A stretch of DNA of 64,000 nt from Rebecca billardiae RCC1528. Taxonomy: Eukaryota; Haptophyta. Below are positions 1-10,816 of this stretch, piece by piece. Made by a program: the position numbers and the translations under genes. Below the pieces are notes generated by a model that worked only from the letters and a program-made list of their open reading frames with translations, was not told the origin of the DNA and searched no databases. Each line of letters begins with the position of its first letter. The first letter of the stretch is position 1. Location: contig OZ251241.1 of NCBI GenBank assembly GCA_965240325.2, forward strand, positions 620,001-684,000. The letters run 5' to 3'.

Positions 1-732
1 GTCGCGAGGAACGCCCCGCCCTTCGCCACCGCGATGATGGCGTTGCACACGAGCGCCGAGTACACGGCGTTGGCGCCGGTCGGCACCGGCGTGTTTGCGC
101 GCTTGAGCCGCATGCCGATGAAGTACCGCTGCCGGCCGTGGAGCCGTCTTCTGCGCGTGCGCTCGCGCTGCTCCTTCACGCTCGCGATCGTGTCCATCGA
201 GCCCCACTTCCCCAGGGCCGCGCGCACCACGTCCATCCGGAAGTAGAGCGGCATCGTCGCCGCAGACGCGTATGGGCTCGCCTTGAGCAGGTGCGGGAGG
301 GAGGCGAGGTCGCGTATGCCGAGCATGTACTGCGTGCGCGCCTCCTGCTGCGTGAGCGTCTGCGCCTCGCGCCAAAACGTCACCGACGCCTTGTCGCCCG
401 TGCCCAGCCGCTGCTCGAGGTAGCCCTGGTGCGTCTTCCAGCGCAGCACGTCGAGCACGCGCGCCGGAGGCGTCCACTCCTTCCACGCGCTCAGCTCGGC
501 GGCGGGGGGCGAGGTGCACAGCGAAGCCCTCGGGCCGCTACTCCGCGGTGCGTACGGTAATGGCGCACCGGCGAGCGTCCAGCGCGTCGCGCACCATGCC
601 GCGCCGCGCACGGGGAGCGCTCGCGCGCCGATCCCCACGGGATGCGCCATCACGTATCGCCGCGACGAAATCGAGCGACGCGTGAGCGAACTGCGAAGTC
701 GACACGGACGGCCGCGAGATCGCGGCCGCCAT
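1..732 (-). CDS. SLC30A9/ZnT9-like zinc transporter, 5' part (runs off left edge)
   Basis: On the minus strand, about 528 to 1 encodes a continuous segment that aligns by eye with the region before the first helix of SLC30A9. The order matches: a SP..A....LYFR.DV stretch, AL.KWGS, a basic charged run, then a Gly-Ala-Asn-Ala start of a hydrophobic helix where the window ends. SLC30A9 proteins are cation-diffusion-facilitator-related zinc exporters of mitochondria (family knowledge). A Met at 732 would start an Arg/Ser/Ala-rich leader that could be a mitochondrial presequence. Joining it to the conserved exon needs a 40-nt intron (529-568, GTGCGC...GAG), which fits by phase but is unusually short, so exon 1 is tentative. 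The catalytic transmembrane part lies outside the window. An in-frame Met at 840 would put the start 2 bp from the neighbouring hydrolase start. Confidence 0.6.
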
Positions 733-842
733 CGTCCCCGGCCGCCGATCGCGCGCGCGCTCGCCCGAGAGCGTGGCCGCGGCGCGCAGCAGCAACGCGG
801 GCGCGCGCCCGGCGTCCGTGTCCGCCTGCGTGGACGGCATCG

Positions 843-1574
843 ATGCCGACGGCCGAGGAGCACCGCGTGCTCTTCATGCACGGCCTCGAGTCAGGTCCTG
901 GGGGCCGCAAGGCGCGGCGGCTACAGGAGCGATACAACGCGGTCGCGCCCGACATGCGGATGTCGTTCCTTGACCTGCGCCGCGAGAACTCCATCGCTCG
1001 ATCGGCACTGCGCAATGCCCTGACCACGCTCCCATGGAACCTGCTCGCGTGGGCGCTGCACGACTCGCTCACGCGCTGCCTCGGCGTGCAGGCACGCCAG
1101 ATCGATGCGCACAAACCGCATGTCGTCGTCGCGTCCTCGTGGGGCGCCGCAGTAGCCACCCTCGCGCTCGCGCGAGGCGTTTGGTGCGGCCCGACGCTGC
1201 TACTCGCCCCAGCGCTTCAGCACGCCGTCAAGGCTGCCGGCGCGGCCGTGCCTGAGCTGCAACCGAGCGCCATCTACGCGGCAATAGCCACGCTTCGGCC
1301 TGACGAGCGCGCGCGCATCCTCATCGTGCACGGCGAGCAGGATGAGACCATCCCGCTGCAGAACTCGCGCGAGTTCGCCGCTGCGGCAGGCGTACGGCTG
1401 CTTGTCGTGCCGGGTGGCGACCACGCGCTCAACGAAGCGCTGCTCGACGACGCCAGTGTCAGTGCTGGGCTGAGAGCCAGCGCCGACGAGGGTGCAGCAG
1501 CGCCCAGCCGTCTGAGCCCGGCAGACGAGACATGCCTGCTCTTCCGCCTCGTGAACCAGCTCCTCTCCGTCTAG
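843..1574 (+). CDS. alpha/beta-fold hydrolase, YqiA/UPF0227-like
   Basis: A 243-residue intronless frame. It opens almost at once with a beta strand and the HGLESGPGG oxyanion-type turn typical of YqiA-like esterases. The likely nucleophile lies in ASSWGAA (about residue 102), the acid in HGEQDETIP (about residue 166) and the catalytic His in PGGDHALNE (about residue 192), so a full Ser-Asp-His triad can be traced. No signal peptide or membrane segment is seen, which suggests a soluble enzyme. The start at 843 is chosen because the fold begins there. The open frame extends upstream to 642, but that part is Arg-rich and overlaps the opposite-strand ZnT9-like leader. Substrate is unknown. Confidence 0.75.
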   Translation: MPTAEEHRVLFMHGLESGPGGRKARRLQERYNAVAPDMRMSFLDLRRENSIARSALRNALTTLPWNLLAWALHDSLTRCLGVQARQIDAHKPHVVVASSWGAAVATLALARGVWCGPTLLLAPALQHAVKAAGAAVPELQPSAIYAAIATLRPDERARILIVHGEQDETIPLQNSREFAAAAGVRLLVVPGGDHALNEALLDDASVSAGLRASADEGAAAPSRLSPADETCLLFRLVNQLLSV

Positions 1575-2067
1575 CTGTCTGACATCCCGCTGCACGCCTG
1601 CAGGCTACACGCCTCCTGCCCTGCACCGTGCACGGAGGCCCTGGTGTCTCGGATCCAGCTCGGACTCACCGCCTAAGTCCTGCTGAGCCTGAGGCCGCCC
1701 CGGCAACCCGGCCACCCTGACCCGGGCGGCCCGCCATGCCCACGCCCGGCCACGACTACGGACCCTACGCGCGGCGTCTGCGCGGCCAGTCCGGGCGGCC
1801 ACAGTAGTCGTCGCGGGCAGTGGCCAACTCGGAGTCTCGGTCCGTCGGGCTGCCGCCTGCCGGCCCTGCCGCGGCTGCCGGCGCTCGGATCAATGCCGCG
1901 CCACTCCGCCCGGCCATCGGCCATCGGGCGGCCATGCTGCATCGGGGCATGCTGATGCTCCGTGGCCGTGCGCGGACGCGCGCAGACGGAGCCTGGCAAC
2001 TGCCGTGCTCGGCTAACTGATGGCCCGCGGTGCAGGGCGGAGCGCGTAGCGTGGAGCCCCGCCCGGC
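1575..2067. other. intergenic, no gene seen
   Basis: GC-rich spacer between the hydrolase stop and the first TIR element. Short open frames on both strands have no recognisable features. Confidence 0.6.
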
Positions 2068-3781
2068 GGGGGGCCAAAGTGGCACTGTAGCGTTACTGAC
2101 GGCCACGAGCGCGGGTCCTAGCGAGTGTTTAGAGCTGATTTCGGGCTGGATCATTTGCCCTCTGGAGGGGTCTGGGCCGGCCATGTAAAAAAATCAGGTG
2201 CACATACCCTGAATATAGAGCGTAACGGCTAGCATATTTACTTATTAGAATGAGCCTGAACTTATTGGAAACGGTATGTAACGGTCGTCCTATATGTGAC
2301 ATATAGACCATGTCGACCTCACTTTGATAGAGCATCTCAGCGAGATCGTTCTGAGTCCCCAGCAGCAGCAGGTCCCAACATGCGATATAGGCTGTGTACT
2401 GGCAGGCTGTCAAATATGTAGTTTCCTAGAAGCCACCGATCGTTACATACCCACTGTGTATATAGGCGGGCCATGCTGATGAATACAGCCTCGTCTGATC
2501 TCGAGCTGCGAGATACGTTTTCAGACTGTGTTTACGGCCACGCGTACGGCGTATTGCAGACATCGTAGACCCAAAGCACCGGCCCCACGTCCTTAGCCCG
2601 GGAGTGCTCTCGGTCATAGTCAAGGTTTAAAGTGACTCGAGCCAACCGTCACCGCTCCCTGGCCGAGACCTACGAGGCAGGTCAAATCTGTCGTCGTCGC
2701 AGTGCGGCACAGTGCCGAGCATGCGATTCGGCAGCAAACGTCTGCTCCAGGCGGTGGCTGGCGTGTCTGCACCAAACCAGGCTGGATGGGATTGGTCCAT
2801 ATAGGTACGCACTACCCTGTTCCGCGCTATTTCTGGGCTTAGGGGCGGATATTCGGCCTACAGAGGCTGATCCGGCGCTGTTCGGCGCTCCTGGCTGGCT
2901 GCGCGGAGCCCAACGGCAAGCGCCGGCGTGTGCAAGGTGTCAAGATTGAGACGGTCTCTGACGCTCCCGCCGGTCTTGGGCGCACCAGGGTGCACGAGGG
3001 CCCATCTGCATCTGCTTCTGCAGGCATGAGCGTCACAGGGGCGCGCTTGCAGGCACGGTCGAGTGCACGTCGGACCTGTCGAATGAGCCAACCGCTGCCT
3101 GCGAGCACGTCCGCGACGTCCTGAGAGGCGAATGTGAGGCGCCCAGACGCCATCAGAGGGCACACGTGACCCATACCCAACGTACTGACCATCGCAAGTG
3201 CCACGGCAGGTGCAAACACGGGCCCTACAAGCGGAACATGACAGTTGCGAGCTCCGCGGAGGTGTTGCGCGCGAGCTCGCGCCGGTCTGCTGACGGCGAT
3301 TCCGGCGCAGCAGGGCAGGTTAGGCGAGCTGGGCATCCACATACATACATGGGCACTTGGTGCGAGCATCGATCTCAACTGTGCGAGTTGATTATGAGCC
3401 ACACCGTGCGGTAGCGTGACGGGCGCACGCAGCGCGCCAATTCAAGCCGGCCGACGCGCGCCGCGCACGGCGCGAGATGGCCAAGAAGCGGGTGGTGAGC
3501 CGCTGGTGGCGCAAAGGCACGGGTCAGTAGCGCCCACCAGCGTCACGCGCGCGCGCACCCGAGACCATCTCGGCGTCTCAAAGGTCGCGAGCGCGCGGCG
3601 GTCCACTGCCTCCGGCCGCTCGCGCTGGAGCGGAACCGAGCTCTGAGCGTCCGAAGGCGTGAAGCTCGATTTTCGAGCGGGGTCCGAGAAAAAGGCTCCG
3701 CGCCACCCTAAAAGGCCGAGGGCGGAGCGAAAATGCGACGCGACTTTGCTTTTCATTTTTAAATGGGCGGTTTGGCCCCCC
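2068..3781. mobile_element. TIR DNA element, copy 1 (1,714 bp)
   Basis: The ends are GGGGGGCCAAA and its inverse TTTGGCCCCCC. The same sequence recurs at 26077-34548 (interrupted) and 36201-37779 (3' deletion). Copies 2 and 3 are flanked by TA on both sides; here TA is seen only on the right (3782-3783). On the minus strand, frames at 2839-3402, 2426-2623 and 2129-2413 are largely conserved among copies, which suggests decayed coding capacity, but I do not recognise a transposase. This copy keeps the uninterrupted site (3683-3690, GGTCCGAG) into which the retrotransposon inserted in copy 2, so it serves as the empty-site reference. Confidence 0.8.
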
Positions 3782-4104
3782 TACGGCCGCCGGGGGCCCT
3801 CACTACGTTGTCAAAAAGATCTTTTGATCAAAGAAAAGGGGATGGGGGACGATTTTGAGGGCTGTTGGAGGGTGAGTTTTCGATTTTTCGAGGGGTACGT
3901 TGGCCCATAGTGCTCTGCATTAGCAACTACGCGCTTGACGAAATAAGCGCGCCCACGCCATTCCGCATAAGTCGATGGACGGACGTGGGATCAGATACCC
4001 CGGGGGTGAAACAAGTGAGTATTTTTGTCCTTCTAGTGTATGCTGGAGTACGAGTTTGCCGAGCGACGTTTGATTGTTTTGGGTCGAAAACAGCTATGAG
4101 GCCA
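3782..4104. other. intergenic, no gene seen
   Basis: Lower-GC spacer between the TIR element and the tandem repeat. Only short frames occur and no motifs are recognised. Confidence 0.5.
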
Positions 4105-4387
4105 GATTCTTTTGAATAGCGCTTGCGAAAAGAAGTTACCCGCCTGTCTCGATGGATGAACCGCCTCATGGTATTGAAAGAGATTCTTTTGAATAGCGCT
4201 TTTAAACCAAGTTACCCACCTGTCTCGTTGGACGAACAGTCTCCTCATCATATTGAAGAGATTCTTTTGAATAGCGCTATTTAAAGCCAGTTACCCGCTT
4301 GCCTCGATGGATGAACCGCCTTGATAATATTGAAAGATATTCTTTTGACGAATAGCGCTTGTCACAACCAAGTTACCCGCCTGTCAG
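4105..4387. repeat. tandem repeat, four units of about 78 bp
   Basis: The phrase ATTCTTTTGAATAGCGCT starts at 4106, 4183 and 4261, and a variant with a 3-bp insertion starts at about 4340. Each copy is followed by a shared AGTTACCCGCCTGTCTCG block and a GATGAACCGCCT block. Spacing is 77-79 bp with small indels. The frames across it are short and not conserved. Confidence 0.85.
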
Positions 4388-6757
4388 CTGTCTCGTGCTC
4401 GCGAGCGGCGCGACGAACGACATCGGCCCGAGCGAGGATGCCGCCTTCAAAGGCGCGCACCGAGTGCGTGCGCGACGGGTGCCGGCCGGCCGCTGGTCTC
4501 GACCTATCGCCCTCGGCCCTCCCCGAGCGCGCCTGCAGGTACCTCCGGACGCGCATTCGGCTTGCTCACTCGATCAGCTCACTCACAGCTGCCGGTCACG
4601 CAGCCGCGCGGCGGCCCCGCGACCCGAGGTCCGCGGCCCAAAGTGTGTGTGCGCGCCGCGCCGGTGCCCTCGCGCCGGTGGCGTGGGCTGGCTGGCCGCT
4701 GGTCTCGCCCACGCGCCCCACTCGCCCCAAGCGCGCAACGCCTGCGGGAAGCGCCGGCACCATACCTACCTAACCTGCGCGTCGACGCCCGTCCCGCCGC
4801 GGCCCGCGCCTCGATCGATCGTCGATCGGACCGCGTGCGTGCGACTCCGTCCGCGCCCGCGCGCAGGGTGGGAGGGGCTGATGCAGGAGCAGATGCAGGA
4901 CTACCTCGAAATTGCACGCGACGAGGAGGTGCCCAGCGCGCACTTTACGCTGCGCGCATCATCAAGTGGTCGCCCAGCGAGCGCGGCAGCTGGCCACCGG
5001 GCCGGCTGACGGCGGGCGCAGCTGCCAGCTGCGGACGCGCAGCGGGCGCGGAGTGGAAGCCGGCGCAGCGGCCGGGCAGCGGCGGCCGGCGCGGCAGCAC
5101 GCTCGTATACATCGCGGCAGCTACCGCCGTCGTGCGGGGAAAGCACACGCTCTCGGCGGCTTCCAAGATGCCGACGGGCCACGGCGTGCACTCCGTGCAG
5201 GCTGCCTGCGTGCGCGCTGCAGTGGCTGTGTCGAGCTGCTGCGGCGTGTGCTCGAGGCGCGGCGCTCGCACGGGCTACGCGGGCGCAGCGGGTGCGCGCA
5301 GCTGGCGCACGCAGTGCCACGTCCTGCGGCGCCAGTTTGGCGGCCGTCCGCCCCCCCGAGCTCGAGTTCTGCGCGCTTTGCGACGGCGCGGCCGGCAGCG
5401 CCCATCTGCCTGCTTGCTTGGGCACGCCAGCATGTCCGCCGCCGGGCCTGCTGCGCGCGCCGAAGCTGGAGGGCGGAGGAGGGCGCTGGGCTGCTCCTAC
5501 GGCGTGCTGCAGCCCGGGCAGGCTCTTCTACCGCGGCGCGGCGAGGCCGTCGCGCCTGCTCGCCGCCGTCGAGTCGCCCGTGCTGCGTGACCCTCGGCCG
5601 CACGTGCTCGCTCGGCGGCACCGCAGCAGGCGTCCCATACCAGTATACTCGAGCCGCTGTGCGCAACCAAGGCGCGAGCTGCTCGAGCGGGCCAGGTGGG
5701 CCCAGGGGGTGCGTGCACTGCTGGCACACGCAGCCCCGGCCCGTGCCATGGGGTGTCGGTTTGACGGTCGCCAGCCCCTGTGGGCTCGAGCGCTGTGCGC
5801 TTCACCACGGAGGTGCTGGCAGCGCCCCGCGGCGCGCAACGGCGGGGCAGCATGGCCGCCGCCGGCGCCGCCGCACATGCCGCCGCTTACGGGCAGTCGA
5901 GAGCTTGGGGCAGCACCTACGGCGCATGCTGCAGCTCGGGGCGGGCTCTGCCAGCCTGCTGTGGCGTGATCGCGCATTTTCCAGACCGTCGACTCGCCCG
6001 CGCTGCATAATATATATTCCATTATTCGTTTGCCGCGCGTGCTCGACGGCGCTCCGCGCTGCTGCTGCCGCTACGGCCGCGCGTTGGACGGACAGCATAT
6101 GCCGACGGAGGGTGCACCGCGGGCCCCTAACTACGTTGGTTCTACGGAAGGACCGCGGAACGCGGTCATATGTATATCATCATCGTCGTCATGCAGTAGA
6201 TATATATACATAGTATATACTGACGATATGTCACAATATATATAATAATATGACTATACTGCTGTATAGGCCTGTACTCTGTAGATTGTGTACTGGTCAA
6301 TCCGCGTAAGTAACTAAGTATGCTGACGACAATACATGTAACATATGAGTCATATGACGACGAGTCATGACGCGATGACAAGTGGCAATAAGTGCATCGT
6401 CAGTATTATATGCCTATACGCGAGTCGGACACGTCATGCACGAGACTGGCGAGAGTCGGACTAGTGAGGCGCAGTTTACACCATAGAGTATAGCTCGCTG
6501 AAACTGATCTGCTGATCGGCCGCGACGCACCGACGCAGAGCTGACGATCCGCAGCGAGCTCACGCCGATCCATCCGTCGTCTCACGTCTGTGCCGTCGAT
6601 CGACGACGACGTGCGATGCCGATATCGAATGGGTCCACGACCACGGGCACGGCGCCCCCGGCCCCGGGTGGCGCCAAAGTCCGGCTGTTCGAATGTCCGA
6701 TCTCGAGAAGCAAGAGCGCTGAAGAGTCGTCTGCCGAGGACACCCACCATGCAGCGC
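4388..6757. other. no supported gene; GC-rich then AT-rich spacer
   Basis: 4.4-6.0 kb is GC-rich and open in many frames at once, the usual artefact of stop-poor sequence. One phrase at about 4880-4940 on the plus strand (LMQEQMQDYLEIARDEE) looks protein-like and could be an exon, but nothing around it supports a gene model. 6.0-6.6 kb is AT-rich. A small hairpin (GACCGCG GAA CGCGGTC) lies at 6151-6167. Confidence 0.45.
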
Positions 6758-8824
6758 TCATTGGTTGGCCTCCTTCCACTCCGCAGGCGGCTGTTGCTGC
6801 GACTTACCCGCCGAGGGCGCCGCCGGGGCTGACGTGGCCTCGGGCTTGTGCTGCTGCTGGCTCGTCGACGCCACCGACTCGGACGCGCCCTCCGCCACCT
6901 TGGGCGGCGCGCGGGCAGCCGTCTCCACCGGCTCCGCGACGGCCGGCTGATCCGGCAGGGCGCCGCTGTCGTCGGGCGCGCTGCTCAGCCCAAGGCCGCG
7001 GAGCAGCGGGCGGAACGGCGCGGCCAGCACGCCGAACAGCATCGACAACCCAGTCGCCGGCAGCGCGCTCAGCGCGCCCAGCATCCCGGAGCCAGCGGAG
7101 TCGGCAGGCTGCGCCTCCGCCGCGCTCGGCTGCGCGTGGGCACGGCGGATGTTGGCGATGGCGCCTGCCGCGCACCGTGCGATCTGCTCGTTCTCCGTGT
7201 CGTCGAGCATCGCGTACAGCACCTCCTCGACGCCCGTGCCTTGCGCGCGCGCCGCGCACTCCGGGCTGGACATGAGGTTCTGCACGCCCGCGACCGCGTA
7301 GTAGCGCACAGAGAGGTCATCCGCGCGCAGCAGGCTGCACAGCAGCTCGAGCCCGCCGTGCTCATGCACGAGCGCCGCGCCGCCCATGTCGGCGAGGTTG
7401 ACGAGGATCGAGAGGCCCAGGTAGACCAGGTGGCGGTCCGTGGACTGGAGCTGCTCGAGAAGGAGCTGGATCAGCGGGCCGATCAGCTCGACGGAGCGCG
7501 CAGACTCGACCGCCGCAGCCTGCGCACCGCGCGCGGAGGCGCAGGCCGCGGGGCGCGGGGCGGAGGGCGGGGGTGGGCGGGCGGAGCGAGGGCCCGCGGA
7601 ACGGGGGATACCGGGGCCGCCGCCGCGCGCGCGCACCTCTTCCGTCGGCCCAGCTACGCTCGAGAGGTGCCGAGCGAGGCCCTCAACTGCCGTGAGCACT
7701 CCCTCCAGCCACGCCGCATCGGTGGGCAGCTCGGGGCTGCCACCGCCGCCCCCGCTCGCGCCGGCGTCCGCGGACGACGCCGCGCCATCGCCGGCGCCGA
7801 CGGAGCCCACAGCGAAGCGCGGCGCAGCGAGAGCCTCGGCGGCCATTGCGGCCGACACGGCGAGCTGCTCCATCGCCTCGGCCGACGCCTCCGCCGTGAG
7901 AGCGCCCTCCGCTCCGCCTTGCGTGGGCGCGCTCAGGCCGTGAGCTTCCCGGTGCGCGCGCTGCAGCACGGTGGCGGCGTCGCTCCGCCGCGCGGCCTGC
8001 TCCTGGTCGTAGACCTCGCGCGCGCGCATGGCGCGCTCCAGCTTGGCCTCGAGCACTGCGCTCGCGCTCGGCTCGGCCTCGCCCTCCGCGCCGCCCTCGC
8101 CGGCCTTGGGCGGCGCAACCGGCGGCTCCACGGAGTCGGTGTACTGCGTTGCGATCGGGATGGCGCGCAGGTTGGCGAGGGCACCGGTGGCGCACGCGGC
8201 GACGGGGGTCTGGTCCTGCGGCGGCTCATCAGCCTCCTCCTCCTTCCCGCCACCCCCCGCCTCCGCCGCCTCGACGATCGCCGCCAGCCGAGTCTGCGCC
8301 TCGTCCAGCGCCGGCCCAAGATCATCGACAAACGCGCTCACGACAAACGCGTCCGCGGTCGCCTGCGCGGGTCGGCGCCGCGCACGGGCCACCGGCGGGG
8401 TGAGGCGAGAGGGCGCGTACCGGCGTGCGGTGATCACCGCTCGCTGCAGGCAGGGCGCGCAGCGCACGTTTTGGATGCCCGCGCACGCATAATACTGCGT
8501 CGACGTGTCCGCCGAGTCGAGCTTCGAGAGGAGCAGCTCGAGGCCTCCGTTCTTGAGGACTAGGTCCGCACCGCCCACGTCGGCGATGTTCACGAGCGAC
8601 GAGAGGCCGAGGTACGTCAGCCGCTCGTTTGCAAACCCTTTTCCGAGGCGCGCGATGAGCGGCGGCAGCACGTTGGCGTCGTCGACCGCGCAGCACAGGT
8701 CGTCCTCGTCCTCCTCGGGGCACTCGCTGAGGACCTGCGCGAGAGCTGAGAGGCCAGACTCCAGCTCCCCTTCCTCCGCATCCCGCAGCAGCTTTGCGAG
8801 CTCGGCGAGTGCCGCGTCGTCCAT
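6758..8824 (-). CDS. armadillo-repeat-like protein
   Basis: The frame is open throughout, but two stretches read as introns of frame-neutral length: 8363-8467 (105 nt, GTGCGC...GCGCAG) and 7520-7636 (117 nt, GTGCGC...GCGCAG), both phase 0. Removing them gives 614 residues. Two alpha-helical modules share nearly the same sequence: YLGLSSLVNIADVGGA (about residue 70) and YLGLSILVNLADMGGA in the C-terminal half. Each is followed by GGLELL and YYA..G.QN, as in armadillo/HEAT repeats, so the protein contains an internal duplication. The centre and the last 120 residues are Ala/Pro/Gln-rich and probably disordered. The start MDDAALAEL is chosen because the helical part begins there; the frame extends to 9001 without similarity. 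A scaffold or adaptor role is an inference. Confidence 0.7.
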   Translation of the reverse strand: MDDAALAELAKLLRDAEEGELESGLSALAQVLSECPEEDEDDLCCAVDDANVLPPLIARLGKGFANERLTYLGLSSLVNIADVGGADLVLKNGGLELLLSKLDSADTSTQYYACAGIQNVRCAPCLQRAVITARRYAPSRLTPPVARARRRPAQATADAFVVSAFVDDLGPALDEAQTRLAAIVEAAEAGGGGKEEEADEPPQDQTPVAACATGALANLRAIPIATQYTDSVEPPVAPPKAGEGGAEGEAEPSASAVLEAKLERAMRAREVYDQEQAARRSDAATVLQRAHREAHGLSAPTQGGAEGALTAEASAEAMEQLAVSAAMAAEALAAPRFAVGSVGAGDGAASSADAGASGGGGGSPELPTDAAWLEGVLTAVEGLARHLSSVAGPTEEVRARGGGPGIPRSAGPRSARPPPPSAPRPAACASARGAQAAAVESARSVELIGPLIQLLLEQLQSTDRHLVYLGLSILVNLADMGGAALVHEHGGLELLCSLLRADDLSVRYYAVAGVQNLMSSPECAARAQGTGVEEVLYAMLDDTENEQIARCAAGAIANIRRAHAQPSAAEAQPADSAGSGMLGALSALPATGLSMLFGVLAAPFRPLLRGLGLSSAPDDSGALPDQPAVAEPVETAARAPPKVAEGASESVASTSQQQHKPEATSAPAAPSAGKSQQQPPAEWKEANQ

Positions 8825-9139
8825 TGGCGTTGCCGGGTGGCGGTCGGGAGGTCGCTCAAGCCCGTCGCGCCTGCTCGCGCCGTCGGTAGCCGCCAATACG
8901 GACTCTACCCCCATATCAGTATTCACAGTGGGTACAAATACAGTTGGAGCCGGGCAGCCGCAAGGGAGATAGCCGCGTACGATAAGCCGTCCGGCTCGCA
9001 AAGGTTTGCGTTACGACCTCGCCGTTGGCTTACCCACATCACCCCGACTGGTGGTCCGGTGAACGAGCTCCGTCAAGTCTCGCGCGCGATTACACCGCGT
9101 CGCCAACGCCCGGGGCAACGACTTGCCGCCGCTCGTGCG
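8825..9139. promoter_or_regulatory. divergent intergenic promoter region
   Basis: A 315-bp gap between two divergently transcribed genes (armadillo protein to the left, isochorismatase-like enzyme to the right) must hold both promoters. It is less GC-rich than the flanking genes. No specific element can be named. Confidence 0.5.
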
Positions 9140-9964
9140 ATGTCATCCGGTCTGCGGCAGCTCGGCGAGTGGCCGAACGCCTATCTCGTCGACCCAACGG
9201 TGGCCGATATTTCGCGCTCGGCGCCAGCTCCGCGCCTCGTCACCGTCGAGACGGAGACGAAGCGCCTCACGTTCGATGCGAACAAGGCGATCGTTATCGT
9301 CATCGACATGCAGAACGACTTCTGCCACGTGGATGGCTGGCTGAGCGCGTGCATCGGCGTCGATGTCAAGCCCACGCGCGAACCGATCGCGCCCCTCAAG
9401 CGCGCCCTGCCTGAATTCCGCGCGGCCGGCGTGCCCGTGATGTGGCTCAACTGGGGAAATCGGCGCGACATGGCCAACTTGAGCGCCGGGCTTCGCCACA
9501 CGTTCAACCCGACCGGCGCGGGGGTGGGGATCGGCGACAAGATGCGCAACGGCTCGCGCGTGCTCATGGCCGGCAGCTGGGGCTCGTCCATCGTGGACGA
9601 CCTCAAGCCCGAGCCCGCAGACATCCACATCGACAAGTACCGCATGAGCGGCTTCTGGGACACGCCGCTCGACAGCGTGCTGCGCAACATGGGCAAGAGC
9701 ACGCTCCTCTTCGCGGGCGTGAACGCTGACCAGTGCGTGATGACGACGCTGCAGGACGCGCACTTCCACGGCTACGACTGCATCCTCCTCCGCGACTGCT
9801 CGGGCACCGCGTCGCCCTCGTACTGCATGGAGGCCACGCTTTATAATGTGTCGCAATGCTTTGGCTTTGTGGCGCAGTCGACTGACGTGGTCGGCGCGCT
9901 CGCCGTCGCGGAGACAGGAACGGTGGTCAAGCGCCAGCGCACCGATGGCTCGCCCGAAGGCTGA
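9140..9964 (+). CDS. isochorismatase-family cysteine hydrolase
   Basis: 274 residues, one exon. The family triad can be read in order: Asp in IDMQNDFCH (about residue 56), Lys in HIDKYRMSGF (about residue 166), and the nucleophilic Cys in GVNADQCVMTT (about residue 199). The DMQNDF and Cys-loop spacing match isochorismatase/nicotinamidase/N-carbamoylsarcosine hydrolase-type enzymes. About 50 residues precede the fold, longer than in bacterial members. No targeting signal is obvious. The C-terminal VVKRQRTDGSPEG tail is polar. The true substrate cannot be told from sequence. Confidence 0.85.
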   Translation: MSSGLRQLGEWPNAYLVDPTVADISRSAPAPRLVTVETETKRLTFDANKAIVIVIDMQNDFCHVDGWLSACIGVDVKPTREPIAPLKRALPEFRAAGVPVMWLNWGNRRDMANLSAGLRHTFNPTGAGVGIGDKMRNGSRVLMAGSWGSSIVDDLKPEPADIHIDKYRMSGFWDTPLDSVLRNMGKSTLLFAGVNADQCVMTTLQDAHFHGYDCILLRDCSGTASPSYCMEATLYNVSQCFGFVAQSTDVVGALAVAETGTVVKRQRTDGSPEG

Positions 9965-10362
9965 TCTGGCCAGCTGGCCGAGCGCGCTGCTACGAGCAGT
10001 CGGCCCCGTTCAAATCAGTCCTCCCATGCCGATGCCGCAGTGCAAGTGCCAGGCTACTCGCTGACAGAACTGCGCTGAGCACGTCGCACGACGACTGCAT
10101 CATGGGTTCATGCCACTGCCACTCACTGCCTGGCCCTCATCACCGCCTGTGACCCGGGTGGGCGGGCCGCGTCGCCGGCGCGCCCGCGTCGCGCCTGCGA
10201 GCAAGTGGCCCCGGAACGGCCCCCGCGCCTCACCGCGACTGCGAACGGGCGCGGCGTGATTCACCGGCCGTTGACAGTTCTAACCAGTAACCGTGACTCG
10301 TGAGACTGAGTGAGTCACTCTCAGTCACTGAGCCTGAGCCGTCTGAGGCTACAGCAGTCATA
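9965..10362. other. intergenic, no gene seen
   Basis: Spacer between the isochorismatase-like gene and the MITE. It contains short imperfect inverted GACTGAGTGAGTCACTC-type repeats and no coding signal. Confidence 0.5.
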
Positions 10363-10816
10363 GTGGGGTCAGAGGGCCGACCGTTACACTCTCGGCGGTG
10401 CCACATAAATCACAATCTCCCGAAATCTCTTAGCATTATGAACTATCACACGCGGGTATTTACTTGGACGAACTAGTTAGTAGGCGTTAAGGCTTAATTC
10501 CAGGGTGTAGAATCCGCCTGTGCCAATTTCAGACTGCCAACATGTGATCTAGACGGTGCGATTCTGGTGCAAATAGCGCCAGATCACCTTGGAGATCGTG
10601 TATCTCCCCTACTAATGTTGCCGAGATCGCGTCGAGATTGAGGTCGTATATCTCCAGTATGTGACATTTTTCGCAAAACTTGTCAGCGTGACCCCAGCTC
10701 TCATTTCAGGCGAATATTGACATCCCGAAGTTTGAGAGCCTCATCTCAAGACGACAGGATTAGTTGGATTTTGGCGGCCACGCTGCACGCACCCCCCAGT
10801 GGGGCTCTGACCCCTC
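10363..10816. mobile_element. TA-flanked MITE, copy 1 (454 bp)
   Basis: The ends are GTGGGGTCAGAG and the inverse of GAGGGGTCAGAG. The element sits between TA dinucleotides at 10361-10362 and 10817-10818. A second copy at 63457-63894 matches over the full length with small indels. No internal gene. A TA target duplication with short TIRs and no coding capacity suggests a Tc1/mariner-type non-autonomous element. Confidence 0.85.

Noticed and set aside
4912-6213. 433-codon plus frame
   Set aside because: Composition typical of stop-poor GC-rich non-coding DNA; no motif and several frames open at once.
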